The notes below the pieces were generated by a model. It ran no database searches. It worked only from the letters and a program-made list of their open reading frames with translations, and was not told the origin of the DNA. The position numbers and the translations under genes were made by a program. Shown here in pieces: positions 22,020 to 35,044 of a stretch of 64,000 bases of DNA (position 1 is its first letter; each line of letters opens with the position of its first letter). The DNA is from Hydractinia symbiolongicarpus (lineage: Eukaryota > Cnidaria > Hydrozoa > Anthoathecata > Hydractiniidae): contig NC_079875.1 of the NCBI RefSeq assembly GCF_029227915.1, positions 16,175,001 to 16,239,000 on the forward strand, read 5' to 3'.

Positions 22020-22258
22020 AGGGATTCCTTCCCAATAGCTGACTCTTCCTCCTACCCTACTGTAACTATGTTACATTACCGCCAGAGATACGTATAGTAT
22101 TGCTCTAACTTGCTTGCCTGCCACACAGCCGGTTAGCGATCAGCAATTGGCACTAAATGAGCTGGCAACACATTTAGAGAGCGCGTGAGTGGGGTCTCGA
22201 ACCTGAAACCTAATGATTACAAACCGAATGCACTACCACTACACCATCTCTGCGTTTT
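22020..22258 (-). repeat. tRNA-derived SINE, copy 2
   Basis: On the minus strand the head reads GAGATGGTGTAGTGGTAGTG (A box) and later CAGGTTCGAGACCCC (B box and T-arm), with a normal tRNA-like distance between them. The body continues with GCAAGCAAGTTAGAGCAATA and ends with GGAATCCCTAAGGGC. It is the best preserved of three copies (20350, here, 46180). Confidence 0.8.
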
Positions 22259-23939
22259 TGAGCTTTCTTTCCATTACACGTTCAGGACGCAGCACTAAAC
22301 GTCGGCGCTCAATATACTTACTTGCATTACCTTAAATATTAATTGCCTGTTCGGAATTTGATTTTAGCTGTTGAAAAGTTGTTCGTTAACAAATGCTTGA
22401 AAAGTTGATTTGTCCTAACTTTCAAAGCAGTCGAAGATTTTGCGCATGTTAATAGAGTAAAAGAACTGTAGCCAAAAACGACGTAGTGAAGCTTTAAAAC
22501 CACCTAACAAGCTTTTCCGTCTGTTTGCAGTAAAATGTTGTTGCGCAAAATTGAATGCAAGGACTATAAGATGAAATACTGGCACAATCTTAAAGAGAAA
22601 AATATGGCGCCTGTTGAGTCAACTTTTTGCAAACACAAGAACCAAAAGTGTCCTATTTTTTTGGTAAGATATTCAATTTTTAATTGAAATCAAACTCTAC
22701 AAGCCATCAGCCTGAGTGACTGAAGGTGGGTCATTAATAATTGTCAGGCATAATAAAAAAATTTGTTGTTAAAAGTCGGTAATCATGCGAAAAAAACAAA
22801 CTTTTTTCTCGTGGTGTAAACACTCAAAATATGGCGTGCTACGCATCGCCCAAAGTTGCAGATGTTTTTATCCACTGAGTAACACAAACAAATATTCCCC
22901 AAACACGAAAAAAAAAATATTGATTTGAAAAGATTGTTTACTCTCCATATCTTTAAACATCTAATAAGCTTATGTTGACTTTAAAAATCAAAACTTTTGA
23001 AATAGACACTTGAATAGAACGCTTTTTCACATCTTGGTTTCTTCGTGATATACAGCTGTTTTTTTCCTTACTTCTACTTTTTGATGTTTATATTTGAAGA
23101 ACTAATTCGAGCCCCCATGTTGTCTTAGCCTCGACCTCGACAAATGGATTTTAAATATGAGTTTTCTAATATACCATCTGTGTAGGGCAAATAAACTTCA
23201 CATTTAAATTCAATAAAAACCTACTTTAACAGCAATACGAAAAGTCAATATTTCTTTGAATTTTTTTCTTTCTTTTTTTGCCTGAGTATTTTCAAATATG
23301 GTTGCCCTATTCTAGGTCGGTTAGGAAATGCAACAGACGAAACATGTTCCGGTGCAGGCTCTTTTATTGTATATTCTCAAAAATTTCACACATTTTCTTT
23401 TTGTTTATTTTAATGAGTCATAATCAAAAATGTCATATCTCTCAAAGCCTGACTTTTCCTCCTCCCAGATTCCGCAAATCGCTTAAAAAGCATTACGTCA
23501 TGATGACGTAGCACTTTTCTTATCTTGTTCAGAATTTATTTCGTTATTGATGTTTTGTTTACTTCTTCATTGATTCATTTCTCCTCCTCACAAACATGTT
23601 TTTGCTTTAGGCAGTAAAAAAATGTCTTTGATTTGAATGGCAACACCATATTTAACACGAAGACACGAAAACATTATCTAAAGATATTGTCGGCTTTAAA
23701 TGTTCTTTTTAGATGATAAATAATGGCGGAAAGATTTTCAACTATCTATGCGATAGCTTTCAAGTTTTCGGTCTATGATTCTTAGCCTTACATTATACTG
23801 TGCGCACCTTGCTTGTATGAAAAAGTTGCGAACCGAACTTTATACGCGTATAAAATAAAAAATCACAACATGTATTTTTTCTCATACATGAAACGGCCTC
23901 TGAAGTTAGAAATCGCCTAAACGAAAGGTAGGGCTTCCG

Positions 23940-24155
23940 TCTTGTTTATAATCTTGTTTCGAGTTTTTTCGAGCGGTGACAAAAATTGCGATGGTGTTAA
24001 TCAGCGTAAAAGCTCTAAGGTTTTGTTTATATTCCTTTTTCGAGTTTTTTAAGAGCAGTGACAACATTTGCGATAGTGTAAATCAGCGTAACAGGGCTAA
24101 GGTCTTTTTTATAATCTTGTTTCAAGTTTTTTCGCGCAGTGATGATGTAAATGCG
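23940..24155. repeat. Tandem repeat, ~80-bp unit, about 3 copies
   Basis: Units share TTTATAATCTTGTTTCGAG, TTTTTTCGAGCGGTGAC, TTGCGATGGTGTTAATCAGC and GCTCTAAGG; they start near 23943, 24023 and 24106 and are 10-20 percent diverged by eye. Confidence 0.75.
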
Positions 24156-25155
24156 CCGTTTCGAAAAAATTGTTTAGTAGCTTGACGCATAATTTACTTT
24201 TTGCGCGAAGAAAGATTTATTAAAGGGGACAACTGATATAATTTGATTTAAATTTTTTATGTTATATGCAACTAGTTTTTATTAACCCCTCAATCCTCCT
24301 CTCCATCTCCTCCTTCTGCTTTACATTTCCATGACCAAAGGAGGTCGTGTTTAAATATGTTTTTTAAATTTTAAAGGCTACACGTGCCACCCACCACAAC
24401 GCCCTTTCTACGCCCTATCCTGTAACAAATTTTGTGAATCTTGTAGATTGTAGAAAGTGTGTTAAGTTTTGGTAAAAACAGTTTCGACGAAGCAACACTT
24501 TTTCCAACGCCCCATTTTCAGTTTTTTCAGGCACGAAAATAGTGTAGATAGTATAAAATTTAATAAATGTTCTTAAATTCATTATAGACTTATTACAGAC
24601 TAGCCCCAAATTTCTCCAATTCTCCCTAATTTATTTATTTAAAGTGAGGGGCCTAATTAGTGTTATAATTCACAATTTTGTTTTCTTTCTTTACAAATTA
24701 ACAAATGTGTCGATATTTTTATTACTCCATCATAAATAGTAATAAATTTGAAGTAAAACAAACAATAAATCTAAATATCTAAAGGAACAAAAATAAATGA
24801 GTAAAACTAAAATTATTTTTCAAAAAAAGCACAAAACTGCATTAATAAAAAATGCTCAAAAGTTCCATGTTTAATTAACCCAGATAGCTTAGCGCGTAAC
24901 CACATTTTAAAAACAACATACTCCACCTACCAGCATTCTGATTGGCTTGTAAATATTACATCGATGTAAAAATAACACGAATAGGTTAATTAGTCTGTTG
25001 TTTGAAGAGAGTTTTTTCATATTTTTTTTTTTAAAAAAGAATCACAAAGTTTGTACCGACTATTTGTATAATTGTCTTAAAGCAGATTTTTACAGATCAG
25101 TATTGAGTAAGTGAAACAAAAGGATTTAAAAGGGGAGCGTGTTTCATTGGTAATA

Positions 25156-28100
25156 ATGGCAGAACCTTCTTCCTATTCACAGAGACATCCACCAAGACAG
25201 TTGGAAGAACTCAAAGTGTCAAATCTCATCACGTACGCTCATATAAGTAATGAAGATATGATCTCGCTGCTGCCTCCAGGTATAAATAAACTTTTATATA
25301 CCGATCCTTTATGCTAGTCTTATATACCACTCTTTTGTAGCTATCACATCAAAACTCACATGATGTATATAAAAAGTGCATATGTCTATCTTTCTATTTT
25401 TTTCCGCAGTTTTCCTTTCTTTTGAGTTAACTTTGTGTATTTAAGAAAATTAGGCTTTGATTAATTTTCGTTATCACTTAATATCTGTCAAATTAAAATT
25501 GATTAAAGCTTGATTATAAGATGGTTATTTTTTTTTTATTTCTATCAAGCTGTTTTTACTTTTTCATTCAAAACATGGAACGCACATTCAGAAGAGTTTT
25601 GGCGAATTAATAGTTCTTTTTCTAAATTATGCATCACTTAAGCTTTTTTAAAAAAGTATTGGATAAATCCGCACAATGTCTCGATATTATATAAAAGGCG
25701 CAAAGCTATGAAATGTTTTTGCATTTCTGACTGGTTATGCTGGAGCGTGTTTCCAAAAGGGTAAGTCAGGACAACAGATTTTTTATTTTTTAGGTTCTAA
25801 AAAAAGCGAGTGCTTTACAAAATAAGTGGATTTTTATAAGAATAGAGATAATGAATTATGTACAAGCTGTATGTTAGACACAGTGCTAATTTTAATGATA
25901 TGTGCGAGTATCTGCAAGTTAAAAAAATAATTCGCGGGTAAAATTTTTATGCAGGTTTGCCAGGAATTAAATTTATTAATCTTGCAAGAAAAAAATCAGC
26001 AAAACCACGATGTTTATTTCTAACCAGAAGTGTCTGATATTGAAATAACGAACCGCGTTTGCGATGAATATAACAAGTTTGTAGAAGTTAGTTAAGCAAT
26101 TTTTGTTCTTGTTTCTTTATACGTATCAGTAATTTATCGAGGCTTGATGATCGTGTGGGGTGTGACATAACGTTTAGTTGAATACCAGCCTGTGTGTATA
26201 CTTATACTTCCATCAAACTAACATGCCTGGATTAAAACCTCATTTCTTTGTATTTTAGAAGTCCAAAACGAAGCGAACATTTCCACGTTTGACGATATTA
26301 TTAGCACTGCCGCAGGTGTGCCAAACGTTTCATTTGCTGGCGTGGACGCACTCTCTCAAATAACTGATAGCTACAAACAAGCTGGTCATATCGATATGAC
26401 TTTTCATCGAGGTGAAGACATAAACAACAACAACAACAATAATAATAATAATATGATCAACAATAATAACATGACAAAGTTGTCAGACGAAGAAGATGAT
26501 AGCGGCGATGACCTCGACCGACCATCCAAGCAAAAGAGACACAGAACGAGGTTCTCTCCCGCGCAATTAAATGAATTAGAACGATACTTTAGCAAGACGC
26601 ACTATCCAGATATTTTCGTACGAGAGGAATTAGCAATGAGAATTGGATTGACTGAATCACGTGTGCAGGTAAATCTTTTTTTTTCTCTTCACTTTTGTAT
26701 TTTTATTACTTAAATATTTTTCTATTGCGTGCCCCTTTTTTACTTGCCTCAGTCTTATAAATGATGCAATCTACAGTTGCCATAGCAAAATTTTCAGTTT
26801 CTTTTCTCAGCGGTGCGAAGAATATAAAACGTTCATCAGATTATCGAGAAACGGCAAAATATTTGTCACGTGATGGCAAATTAATAAAAACCATTCAAAC
26901 GTAAATATTTTGAAAATGCATCGTAATGAGGTCAAAAGACAATTTCCCGCCTTTTTCATTATAAAAACTTCTGTATTTAAGAAGAAACGTAAGCTCGACT
27001 TCTTGATGACTTAACTTAAAAAAACTCGTAACCACTTTATTTTACTTAAAAATAAGATATAAATAAATTGTACAAGATAATAAATAAACCGGATATGACA
27101 AATATTTTAAGAAGTTGTTATGTGTAATGTGCCTTTGTTAATGACAATGTCTGTGTATAAAAGGAATTGTATCTAGATGACGTTGCCACAACAAAATATC
27201 AATAAATCTTGTCGTAAACATATGTGAAGCTGGTAAAAAACCGACAAATCTTTGTTCTTTTTTGATCGTTTTTTTTAAGAGCGAAAGTTAAATAGTCTAA
27301 AATATTTCAATTTAGGCCAATTTTTTAAATTATTTTTAAGTAGGACCACTGGAAGGTTAGAATGGAGTTAGCGAGAGCGTCAAGGGACTTTTACAGTTTA
27401 CTTAAACATGTGAATGTTACATTCGTAGGACCTTAGACCTTAATGTGCGTGGAGAGTTGTACGTTTGGTAAAGTTTAAAGCTAGTCAACGTGCCTGACCA
27501 TTTTTGAATTTCAGCAGGTTTGAGCCTGGATATTTCTAGAGCCTACAATTTTCTTATGACTTTGACATAATTTTTAGAAAAAAGTTACTGTTTAGAAAAT
27601 TAACACAAAAGTACTTCAAGAGAGTGTTACAAAAATTGGCGGTCTTTTTTGTTTAAATTACGTGGTAAACAAATATGGCGGCTTTTTGTTTACATTTTCT
27701 CATTAAACCGACAGACGGGCAGGTTGTTTGAAACTTATTTTACAATGATCTGTTTCTTTATTTCGATAAAGCAAAAGTATTATCTAGGAATTACTTAACA
27801 AGCTAAAACTTGAAATTGCAGAAGAAAAGTCAAAAGTTGAATGTTAAAAAGAAACACCGAAGAAAGGGTTCATGATAAGATTAAAAAAGTTATTTTAAAT
27901 AAAAAATAAAAGTTCAAGTAACGTTGTGTTCATCGTCTTTGTTCTAGTCTCTATTTGCACATAATAATTACAATCTATGATTTGTGATAAAGCTTTAGAT
28001 AGCTGATCCCTCACGACAATCATTTATCCTAATTAACAACAGAATGAATCTTCTAATTAAATTTAAGTGATCCTGATATTATGTGAAATGCATTTTAAGA

Positions 28101-29575
28101 AAAGTTTGTCTGCGGTTTTACTTAAATACACTTCAAAAGTGAACCGACTGCGAATGATAAAAATGACACAAAAAAGTTGATATTAGAATAACAACAACAA
28201 ACTTAAATTCTTTCCAGATTATTTTCTAAATAATAAAAGGAAAATCTTAAAGGTTTTAATTTATTTAAGAAATTGATCTGAATAACTTTTATAGTAGTTT
28301 ACGTCAAATAGATTTCCACTTTTTGTTGTGACGTAGCTTGGGAAACAAAGCGGATGTAATTTTTGTTTTGGTTCAAATTCGCAACCTACACCTGCACAAT
28401 TCTCCCATTGGCAATATAATAATATAACTACCCTTTTTCCCTAATTTTGTCTGGCTTTGTGTGTTTCACAATCGTGCTACGAATGCACGAAATATTTACG
28501 CACAAAATAACAATTGCGACATCTGTACGACAGGCAAATTTCCGTGGATTTTTCGCCCACTCTGTCTTGTGCCAGTCTTTTTGTTGCTTCCACTGACCGC
28601 TAACCAGTCTGTGTACCAAGCAACACAATGCTATACACATCACTAGTGTGTAAAGTAACTTAACTGCAGCAGGGGTTGACGAGACACACATTAGCATGCA
28701 TTTCCCAAATTTCCCAAATTTCTTACTTACTCCCCATCGTAAGTCAATGTTCTTTGTCTTCTAAAATCTGTTCTAAAATCTCTCACAATGTGCCTAGTAT
28801 AACATACCAATGGGTTAGATATCTACCTTAAAAACAATCAACACATATGGCTAATGCAATTACGCATGCTTTATAGGAAAAAGTGTTCCTAAAACTACCA
28901 AATTTTGAATTTTTATTTCTATGTTTGCGCAGGGTTTTTTTTAGCGCAGAATAAATAAGTATTGTCCCATTAACGAATTTTTACTCCAAAAATATGAAAC
29001 ATTTTCCTCCTCATGTGAAACTTTACTTTACTTTCTAAAATGCTACATTTTAACTCACTTAAGTGTAACTTTAACATACATAATTTTTTCTGACAGTTTA
29101 AACTGACCATCATATCTATTGTTGATTTTTTTAGGTGTGGTTTCAGAATCGTCGAGCAAAATGGAAGAAACGCAAGAAAACCATGAATATGTTCCATCAT
29201 TCTTCCGGACTGTTTTCCTCTTACTTTAATCAAAACTTTACAAACTCGCCACGTGATAGCTCATGTTACCATAACGACCACATGTGGACGTCATCACCGC
29301 CCACAAACTATGGTGCAAATGTTAATCAAACTGCCCAACTTCCTGTAGGTAGTCAATTCCCATACAACCAATTACCACCTAATTATCCGTTAGAACGAAG
29401 CCCTATTGGTCCACAGGGATACATAGGGAATCCAGACTGTTCACGGGATGTGGATTATGTATCGAGTACTTCGCCAGCGAGTCAATATGCTTCGTCTAAT
29501 GAAATGGATCATTGGAATGGAATAGGAGACATGCGCAGAAAAACAATTGAACATAAACCGCTATCATATAGATAG
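25156..29575 (+). CDS. OTP: Orthopedia homeobox transcription factor
   Basis: Three exons, 25156-25279, 26259-26668 and 29135-29575, give 324 residues. The homeodomain (about residues 132-191) runs from [19 protein letters not shown] through [13 protein letters not shown] and [10 protein letters not shown] to [16 protein letters not shown]. It is nearly identical to bilaterian Otp, with Gln at position 50. The 2.5-kb intron 2 falls between homeodomain residues 46 and 47, the ancestral position in PRD-class genes. A poly-Asn tract and an acidic run ([10 protein letters not shown]) precede the homeodomain. The extreme C-terminus, [12 protein letters not shown], is a recognisable but eroded OAR motif. 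There is no paired domain. In bilaterians Otp specifies neurosecretory neurons; a neural role here is inference. The start is the ATG at 25156, the first ATG in the open frame. Confidence 0.95.
26424..26472 (+). repeat. AAC/AAT microsatellite coding poly-Asn in orthopedia
   Basis: Runs of AAC and AAT codons interrupted by Met and Ile codons make an Asn-rich linker just upstream of the acidic patch and homeodomain. Confidence 0.85.
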
Positions 29576-30228
29576 GCGCATGGTAAAAAGTTATAGTTCG
29601 GAATATGTAATGAAAAATGCATATGTTTGCTGCAAGATCAAAACATAACAGGTTTGATGGCAATCTGTTAACTGTTGAGTTTGGTTCAAAAAAAATAATA
29701 ACTGCAACTTTTTTCTCCTAAAGGTGAAATCTCTTTTGCTTCTTCGTTAACCAACTGACCTTGGTGGGCTTTTCTTAGGTGTTTTATCAAGTGTATCCTG
29801 CCGATATTTCCGATGAAAGTTCTGCTAAATGAAAACCCTCATCGGAAAGAGTTTTCCAGTTCACAGTACTAAAAGTAAAAGGGCACTTTTGTTTGATATT
29901 TTAGCGCGACATTCTTACTCGGACCTAGACTCTCAAAAAGCCCGTAAATTAATACAGCATATGCATATCATCTTATAACGTGAAAGTAATCGACGCTAAC
30001 ACAGAGAAAATTTAAAAAAAAATATCTATCTGCTTGTAAAATTTATATTTATTTTTAAAAATAGACATATAATAGTTGTATTATAGCGATTTTTTGTACT
30101 TTTGTTTTCCCTTCTACGATGTACGTATGTAAATTTTGAGGAAGAAAAACTATATATAGATATTCAATCTGCAATTTTATGTTAGTAAATTTTGTTTTAA
30201 TGTTTAGTTCACTATATACATAGATATA

Positions 30229-30245
30229 TATTTATTTATTTATTT
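30229..30245 (+). promoter_or_regulatory. AU-rich element in presumed orthopedia 3' UTR
   Basis: Overlapping ATTTA pentamers lie about 650 bp after the orthopedia stop. Such elements destabilise mRNAs of regulators; whether the transcript reaches here is not known. Confidence 0.35.
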
Positions 30246-31890
30246 TGCACTTAAGTTATCTCTGGAAATTGTATGTGATGCAAAAAAATATAAAACCCCT
30301 ACTACCATTTTGGTTTTGCTTTTTGTCTTCTTTTCTCCCCCGACCTGGTGGCTACTCTAAAGACCTACTTATCTTTCCCCATTTTATTTCAACAACAAAT
30401 TTAATAATTGAGATTTGACAAGGATATATTCCGATCTAACTGGTACTTTAAGAACCAGAGAAAGTGTCAATTATATCCTTTTTTATTTGTTAACGGTCCT
30501 CCCATCTCATCTATCAACGAAATTAAAAGCGAGTCTATGTTTACGTCCTTGATGGACACCCGTATTCTGTTTAATCTTGTTCCCGAATGCTTTATGCTAA
30601 AAAAGATACACAAACTAGCGATGTCCAAATAATGCACGGCGGGTGAAGCACAAACTGCTGATGCCTGGAATATGCACGACGGATAACACAAGGATTTTTC
30701 TACAGACTAACAGTGTTGCATAGATGTACATGGTAAACCAATAACCTCCTCGTCAGGTCTATTTTACTCCTATGATGATGTTGATGGTACAACAGCAGCC
30801 AAAAATGCATGGTATTGGGTGTGAGGTTTATAATTTACTTTTGTATATTTACTTAATTTTTTCAAAATCTTTTTATAAGGTCAACAAAAATGTTTAAGCA
30901 TAGGTAAATAGAATAACGCAAAAGCACTGCCACAAACTTTCCCGAGGATTTTATTTTCGCGAATTCGGGGAAAAATCGCGAAACTGGCGAATTTTTTTCT
31001 TGCGAAAATATCTTTTCTTAAAGTAAGTTTTAAATAAAGATTATGGATATTTCCATAACCATAAAGATTATGGATATGGAAATTCTGCTGAATCTGACAT
31101 CATTTAAAGACATTTCCCAAGTTTCTTTTCTCTCTTTAAACTTTGACTTCAAGTAACAACAAATGTTAGGTTAGGAACAAGACTGTATTTTTTTAAATTT
31201 AGAAAAGAAGGCATCCAACTCAACTATGGAGATCTAATAGTACAGCGAAAGTCTTAGCTACGTTCGTGCGAGTAGAACACATGCATTTGTGACATAGTGG
31301 TTATTAGAATTTATTAGAATTTTACATAATTTGAAATAACGTTAAAACTTCCGTGCAAATGCAAAAACTTATAAATAAACTACACTAAATGATTACTGGG
31401 CTGTGGTTTAGTTTATTGCACTGATATATTAAGGCGTTGCCGTTATAAAATCTTTGACTCAACCTTGGAGAAAGGGTCAAGCAATTTCATGTAAGATATG
31501 TGTAACTGCTCTCAACAACAAGTAACTAGTAAATTTTTCTTTTTTTGACCGAGTCAAACGACCCTTTTACATGAAGGGTACTTGTTAACTTTAAGTATAA
31601 AAGGCTTGAGCAAGATGTAATATGAATAATCTATGGTAAGGAATTTTTTGTTGTCCAGGACAACAGAGCAATTTAGTGTATGTTTTAGGATTGTTATTAC
31701 AAAAATTTTTGAATGTTCCACAATCTTCACCCTTTTTTCAAGAAACATTAGAACTAAACAAGAACAAGTTTGTTTGTCGGGTATTTTAACAAATTTGGAC
31801 AAAGTTTCTTATTAAGAAAGTTTCCTTCTTAAATAGTGAACAAGAAGGGAAGTAGGGGTCGTAGTGCTGATCACGAGACACATTTTTATC

Positions 31891-31978
31891 AACCTCGTTC
31901 CCAGGGCTTGTTATATGTTTTTTATATTTGGACATGTGTATCAATACAGAAAAGCTAGCAAGCACTGGGGACGTTGTT
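31891..31978. repeat. Hairpin MITE, CCCAGGGC family
   Basis: Arms AACCTCGTTCCCAGGGCTTG (31891-31910) and CAAGCACTGGGGACGTTGTT (31959-31978) are inverted and largely complementary. The same core recurs at 47451, 57269, 58057 and 61848. Confidence 0.65.
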
Positions 31979-32489
31979 TTTTATGAGAATAAAGTTTATA
32001 AGTATCACGCACAAGTTTCGAATCTCCAAATTACAATAAAGATTTAATAATCACTATAGGTAGTTTATTTCGAAGTTTTTAGTTTGTATTTTCCGAAATC
32101 CGAATTGTTCCCACTTTTAAAAAAATTCCCCACACACCTTTTCTGACAGAGAATATTTAACGAGCGTCCTACTCAACGTCTTCCCTTGCATGAGCGTCTC
32201 CTCTATTTGCCAAAAAAGGCGTTCATTAAAAAAATACACGCTAATAAAAGAACCAAGCGTGTAAAAAAACTATAAAAAAGCAACATTTTTTGGGGAACTT
32301 GTCCAAAACGTCATGTAAGTTTTATACAGCCTATTAAAAAATACAAATTTCTATTGGCGAACCAGCCTACATAATCAACCACACACGTGAATCTAGTCCT
32401 CCTAAGATAGCCAAGTAAGCAAGAGTCTGTTAAATACAGAAACATGGAGCGTCAGCCATAATTTTTGTCGTCTATTATAAAAAATTAAA

Positions 32490-32648
32490 TTATACTAGTC
32501 GTTAGCCTGTGGAAAAATCCACGGGTTCGTCCGTCCTTTTTATACCGCATTGTGTGCGTCTCACTACCTGCGCAGCTAAGCTACCATTTTGCGTGACAGA
32601 CAGACGGACGGACGGACAGACGTATACGTGTATTATAATATAGACAAT
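32490..32648 (+). repeat. Interspersed-element remnant with GGAC microsatellite tail
   Basis: A short segment (CTGTGGAAAAATCCACGGGTTCG hairpin region, 32507-32529) ends in a GACA/GACG tetranucleotide run and TATACGTGTATTATAATA. A simple-repeat tail suggests a non-LTR or SINE 3' end. The family is not identified. Confidence 0.4.
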
Positions 32649-34244
32649 AACGCAAAAACAATACAGTGAAATTAATTGTTAGGGGTACTTTTATTTTGTA
32701 AACGGTGGTGTAGCTGTTATTAAGGGGTTTTCATAAACACTAAAATTTTTGATATTTAAGCGTTTCTATTTTTGTTTCTTAAATTCGAGTTAAAATTTTA
32801 AAATCAGTCGCTGTTTTCCAATATATTTAAGGAGGACCTTCCTCAATACAGCTCGCCCTTTATCGAAACCCCAATATTTAAAGGAGCAGCTCTCATTCGA
32901 CTACTCATTCTTTAGCTATTTAAGTAAAAATGGCAAGGTTATATGGGACGATTTTTTTATTTCCAAAGTATTTTAAATTGAGTCAAAAATGTGACGGCTC
33001 CGACAGAACATCATATGCATAGAAGAGCTCTGGTTATAACCTCAAAACACTAACAAAACGGTCTACTTGGTCTGTTTAATGTCAAATTCAAGTAGCGCCA
33101 CCAGAAGTCAAGATGTATGGCAAATTTTACTTAGGCTTAAACTTCCACCATGGAAATTGTTTGTTATTAACCACTTATTTGTCCAGCAAATTGTATAATT
33201 TTGGATCATTCATTTGAACCATTCAAATTGTTTAGGACTGTTTAAAATTTCGGCAATTTTGGGAGTGATTTTCTAAATTTGGCATTGTTTATAAAAAATA
33301 ACAAATACGGTAACTAATTCCGACAAAAACTATGGGGTAAAGGTGGTTGCAGCGGTATTTCTTATAAGCAACTTTTGATCCGACACTTAGGTTGCTTAAA
33401 AAATGCCTTACTGCTCAAGAGAGAGTGAGAAAAGCCCAAGATTATTAAAAAAAGCTGACAAAAATTAAAGTTATTTACCCACTGTTGTCCGATTTAATGT
33501 TAAGTTTTTAGGTAATACCAAGATTAAATAATTGCTCGGTTGAAAAGCATGCAAAAAAGAGTTATTTCATATACAAATATAAATGTTTGCCATAGGAAAA
33601 AGTTAAGTGTATTCATTTACTTAAGTGAAGAAAGTAATTCGAAAACATTGTAACAGAAAAGAATGCAGAATCGTAAACTTAAATTTCGAATTCTTAAAAC
33701 AAGGAGTTATTCAAATACTTTTATTTTTCATCTCGAATTTCACCTTACTTTTGGCGCTTTTGAAATTTTTTTAAAAATTCTGTATAAATTCACTTTAGAA
33801 ATGGGCACAACCTACTTGAGCATTTAATTCCAAAATAAAATAAAAATGTGCACATTTGCAATATTTTATTCCGCATTTTTTACAACTCTTAAAGACCCAT
33901 TCTTAATTTTCAATTACACAATCATTTCTCCCACAAACGATATATTCCCTGGTAATGTTGGATTATTTTTGACGAACTTATCTTCGCAAATTAAAGGCAA
34001 AACGTTCTGTTTTTTGGAATTTGTTTTTCCAAATAGATTCCCATATCAAACATTTTGTGACCATAATATTTAGCATTTTTTTTTTTAGATTTTTGCATGA
34101 AAAATTGTTTGTTCTAATTTATCAAAATTTATTTTTGTGAATTGGGTCATAAAAAAAATTTGCGGGACTTAATTCGAAAAAATTACCGAGCCAATAATTA
34201 ATTTCGAAAGATTAAATCCACCAATAATTAATAATTTTGAGCAT

Positions 34245-34470
34245 TAAGTATGAGTAGTATAAGTTCGAACACTATAAGATAAGTGGGGGATCTAATAGAC
34301 AGTATAGGTTTGTGTTGTGCATCTACAGAACACTATAAATGCGAGTAGTGGATCTAAAAGACGGTATAAGTATTGAGTAGTGCATCTAAAGAACACTAAA
34401 TATGAGTAGTGTTTCTAAGGACAGTAAGTCTATAATATATATTTGAGTAGTGCGTATGAAGGTCTATAAA
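34245..34470 (+). repeat. Degenerate tandem repeat
   Basis: Six or so units of about 35-40 bp share GAGTAGTG, GATCTAAAAGAC and GTATAAGT words, with variable spacing. It is non-coding. Confidence 0.6.
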
Positions 34471-35044
34471 CAGTGCTTTTCTTTGAAACTACATTTTCTC
34501 GTGTGGTTTTTCTTTTTTGTAATCAAGCTTCTTTTAAACCTTAATCAAATGTAGTTTCGAAATAAAACACATTGTGCACAATTTCTGAAAAGAACCTTTA
34601 GATACATGTCAAGGTTGTTCATCATACAATTTCTCTTCAAATTATTTTTTTGATTCTGCTTTAACCGATTCTATCATCGAAGTAAACGTTAATGTTATTG
34701 CAGCGTGACAGCTCAAGGAAAAATCTCTAGTCGAGCTGTTTTGTAAAAAATGGGAAAAATCAGTTAAAAATAGTCAAAACATAATTGGAACAAAAAGACA
34801 CAAAAAATAAACTAGATTGTAACATATATTTTTTTTCTCTATAACGCTGAGTCTCTAAGTTTACTCTACCGGCAGATGTTTTTTATAAAGCATTACTTAC
34901 ACATAAAATAGTACTCGACCTCTAACTCGTCTTTGACATAATTGCGATAACCAAAAATGAATGTGTTTCTGCCCGGTAGAGGTGTTGTTGATCATATAAT
35001 AAATTACTAAAAACATTTTATCGGCTGCAAAGTAGAAAGACTTC

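Larger units (their letters stand above)
20810..25155. other. Spacer between the SDR gene and orthopedia
   Basis: This holds the second SINE copy, a diverged ~80-bp tandem repeat at 23940-24155, a GT-rich stretch near 21605-21625, and a possible orphan exon at 22532-22662. Otherwise it is AT-rich with no supported gene. The last kilobase should hold the orthopedia promoter. Confidence 0.5.
29576..35044. other. Spacer between orthopedia and TBCA
   Basis: This contains the orthopedia 3' region with an ATTTATTTATTTATTTT run at about 30229-30245, one hairpin MITE (31891-31978), an element tail with a GACGGACGGACGGACAGACG microsatellite near 32602, and a degenerate tandem repeat at 34245-34470. 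No gene is supported. Confidence 0.5.
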
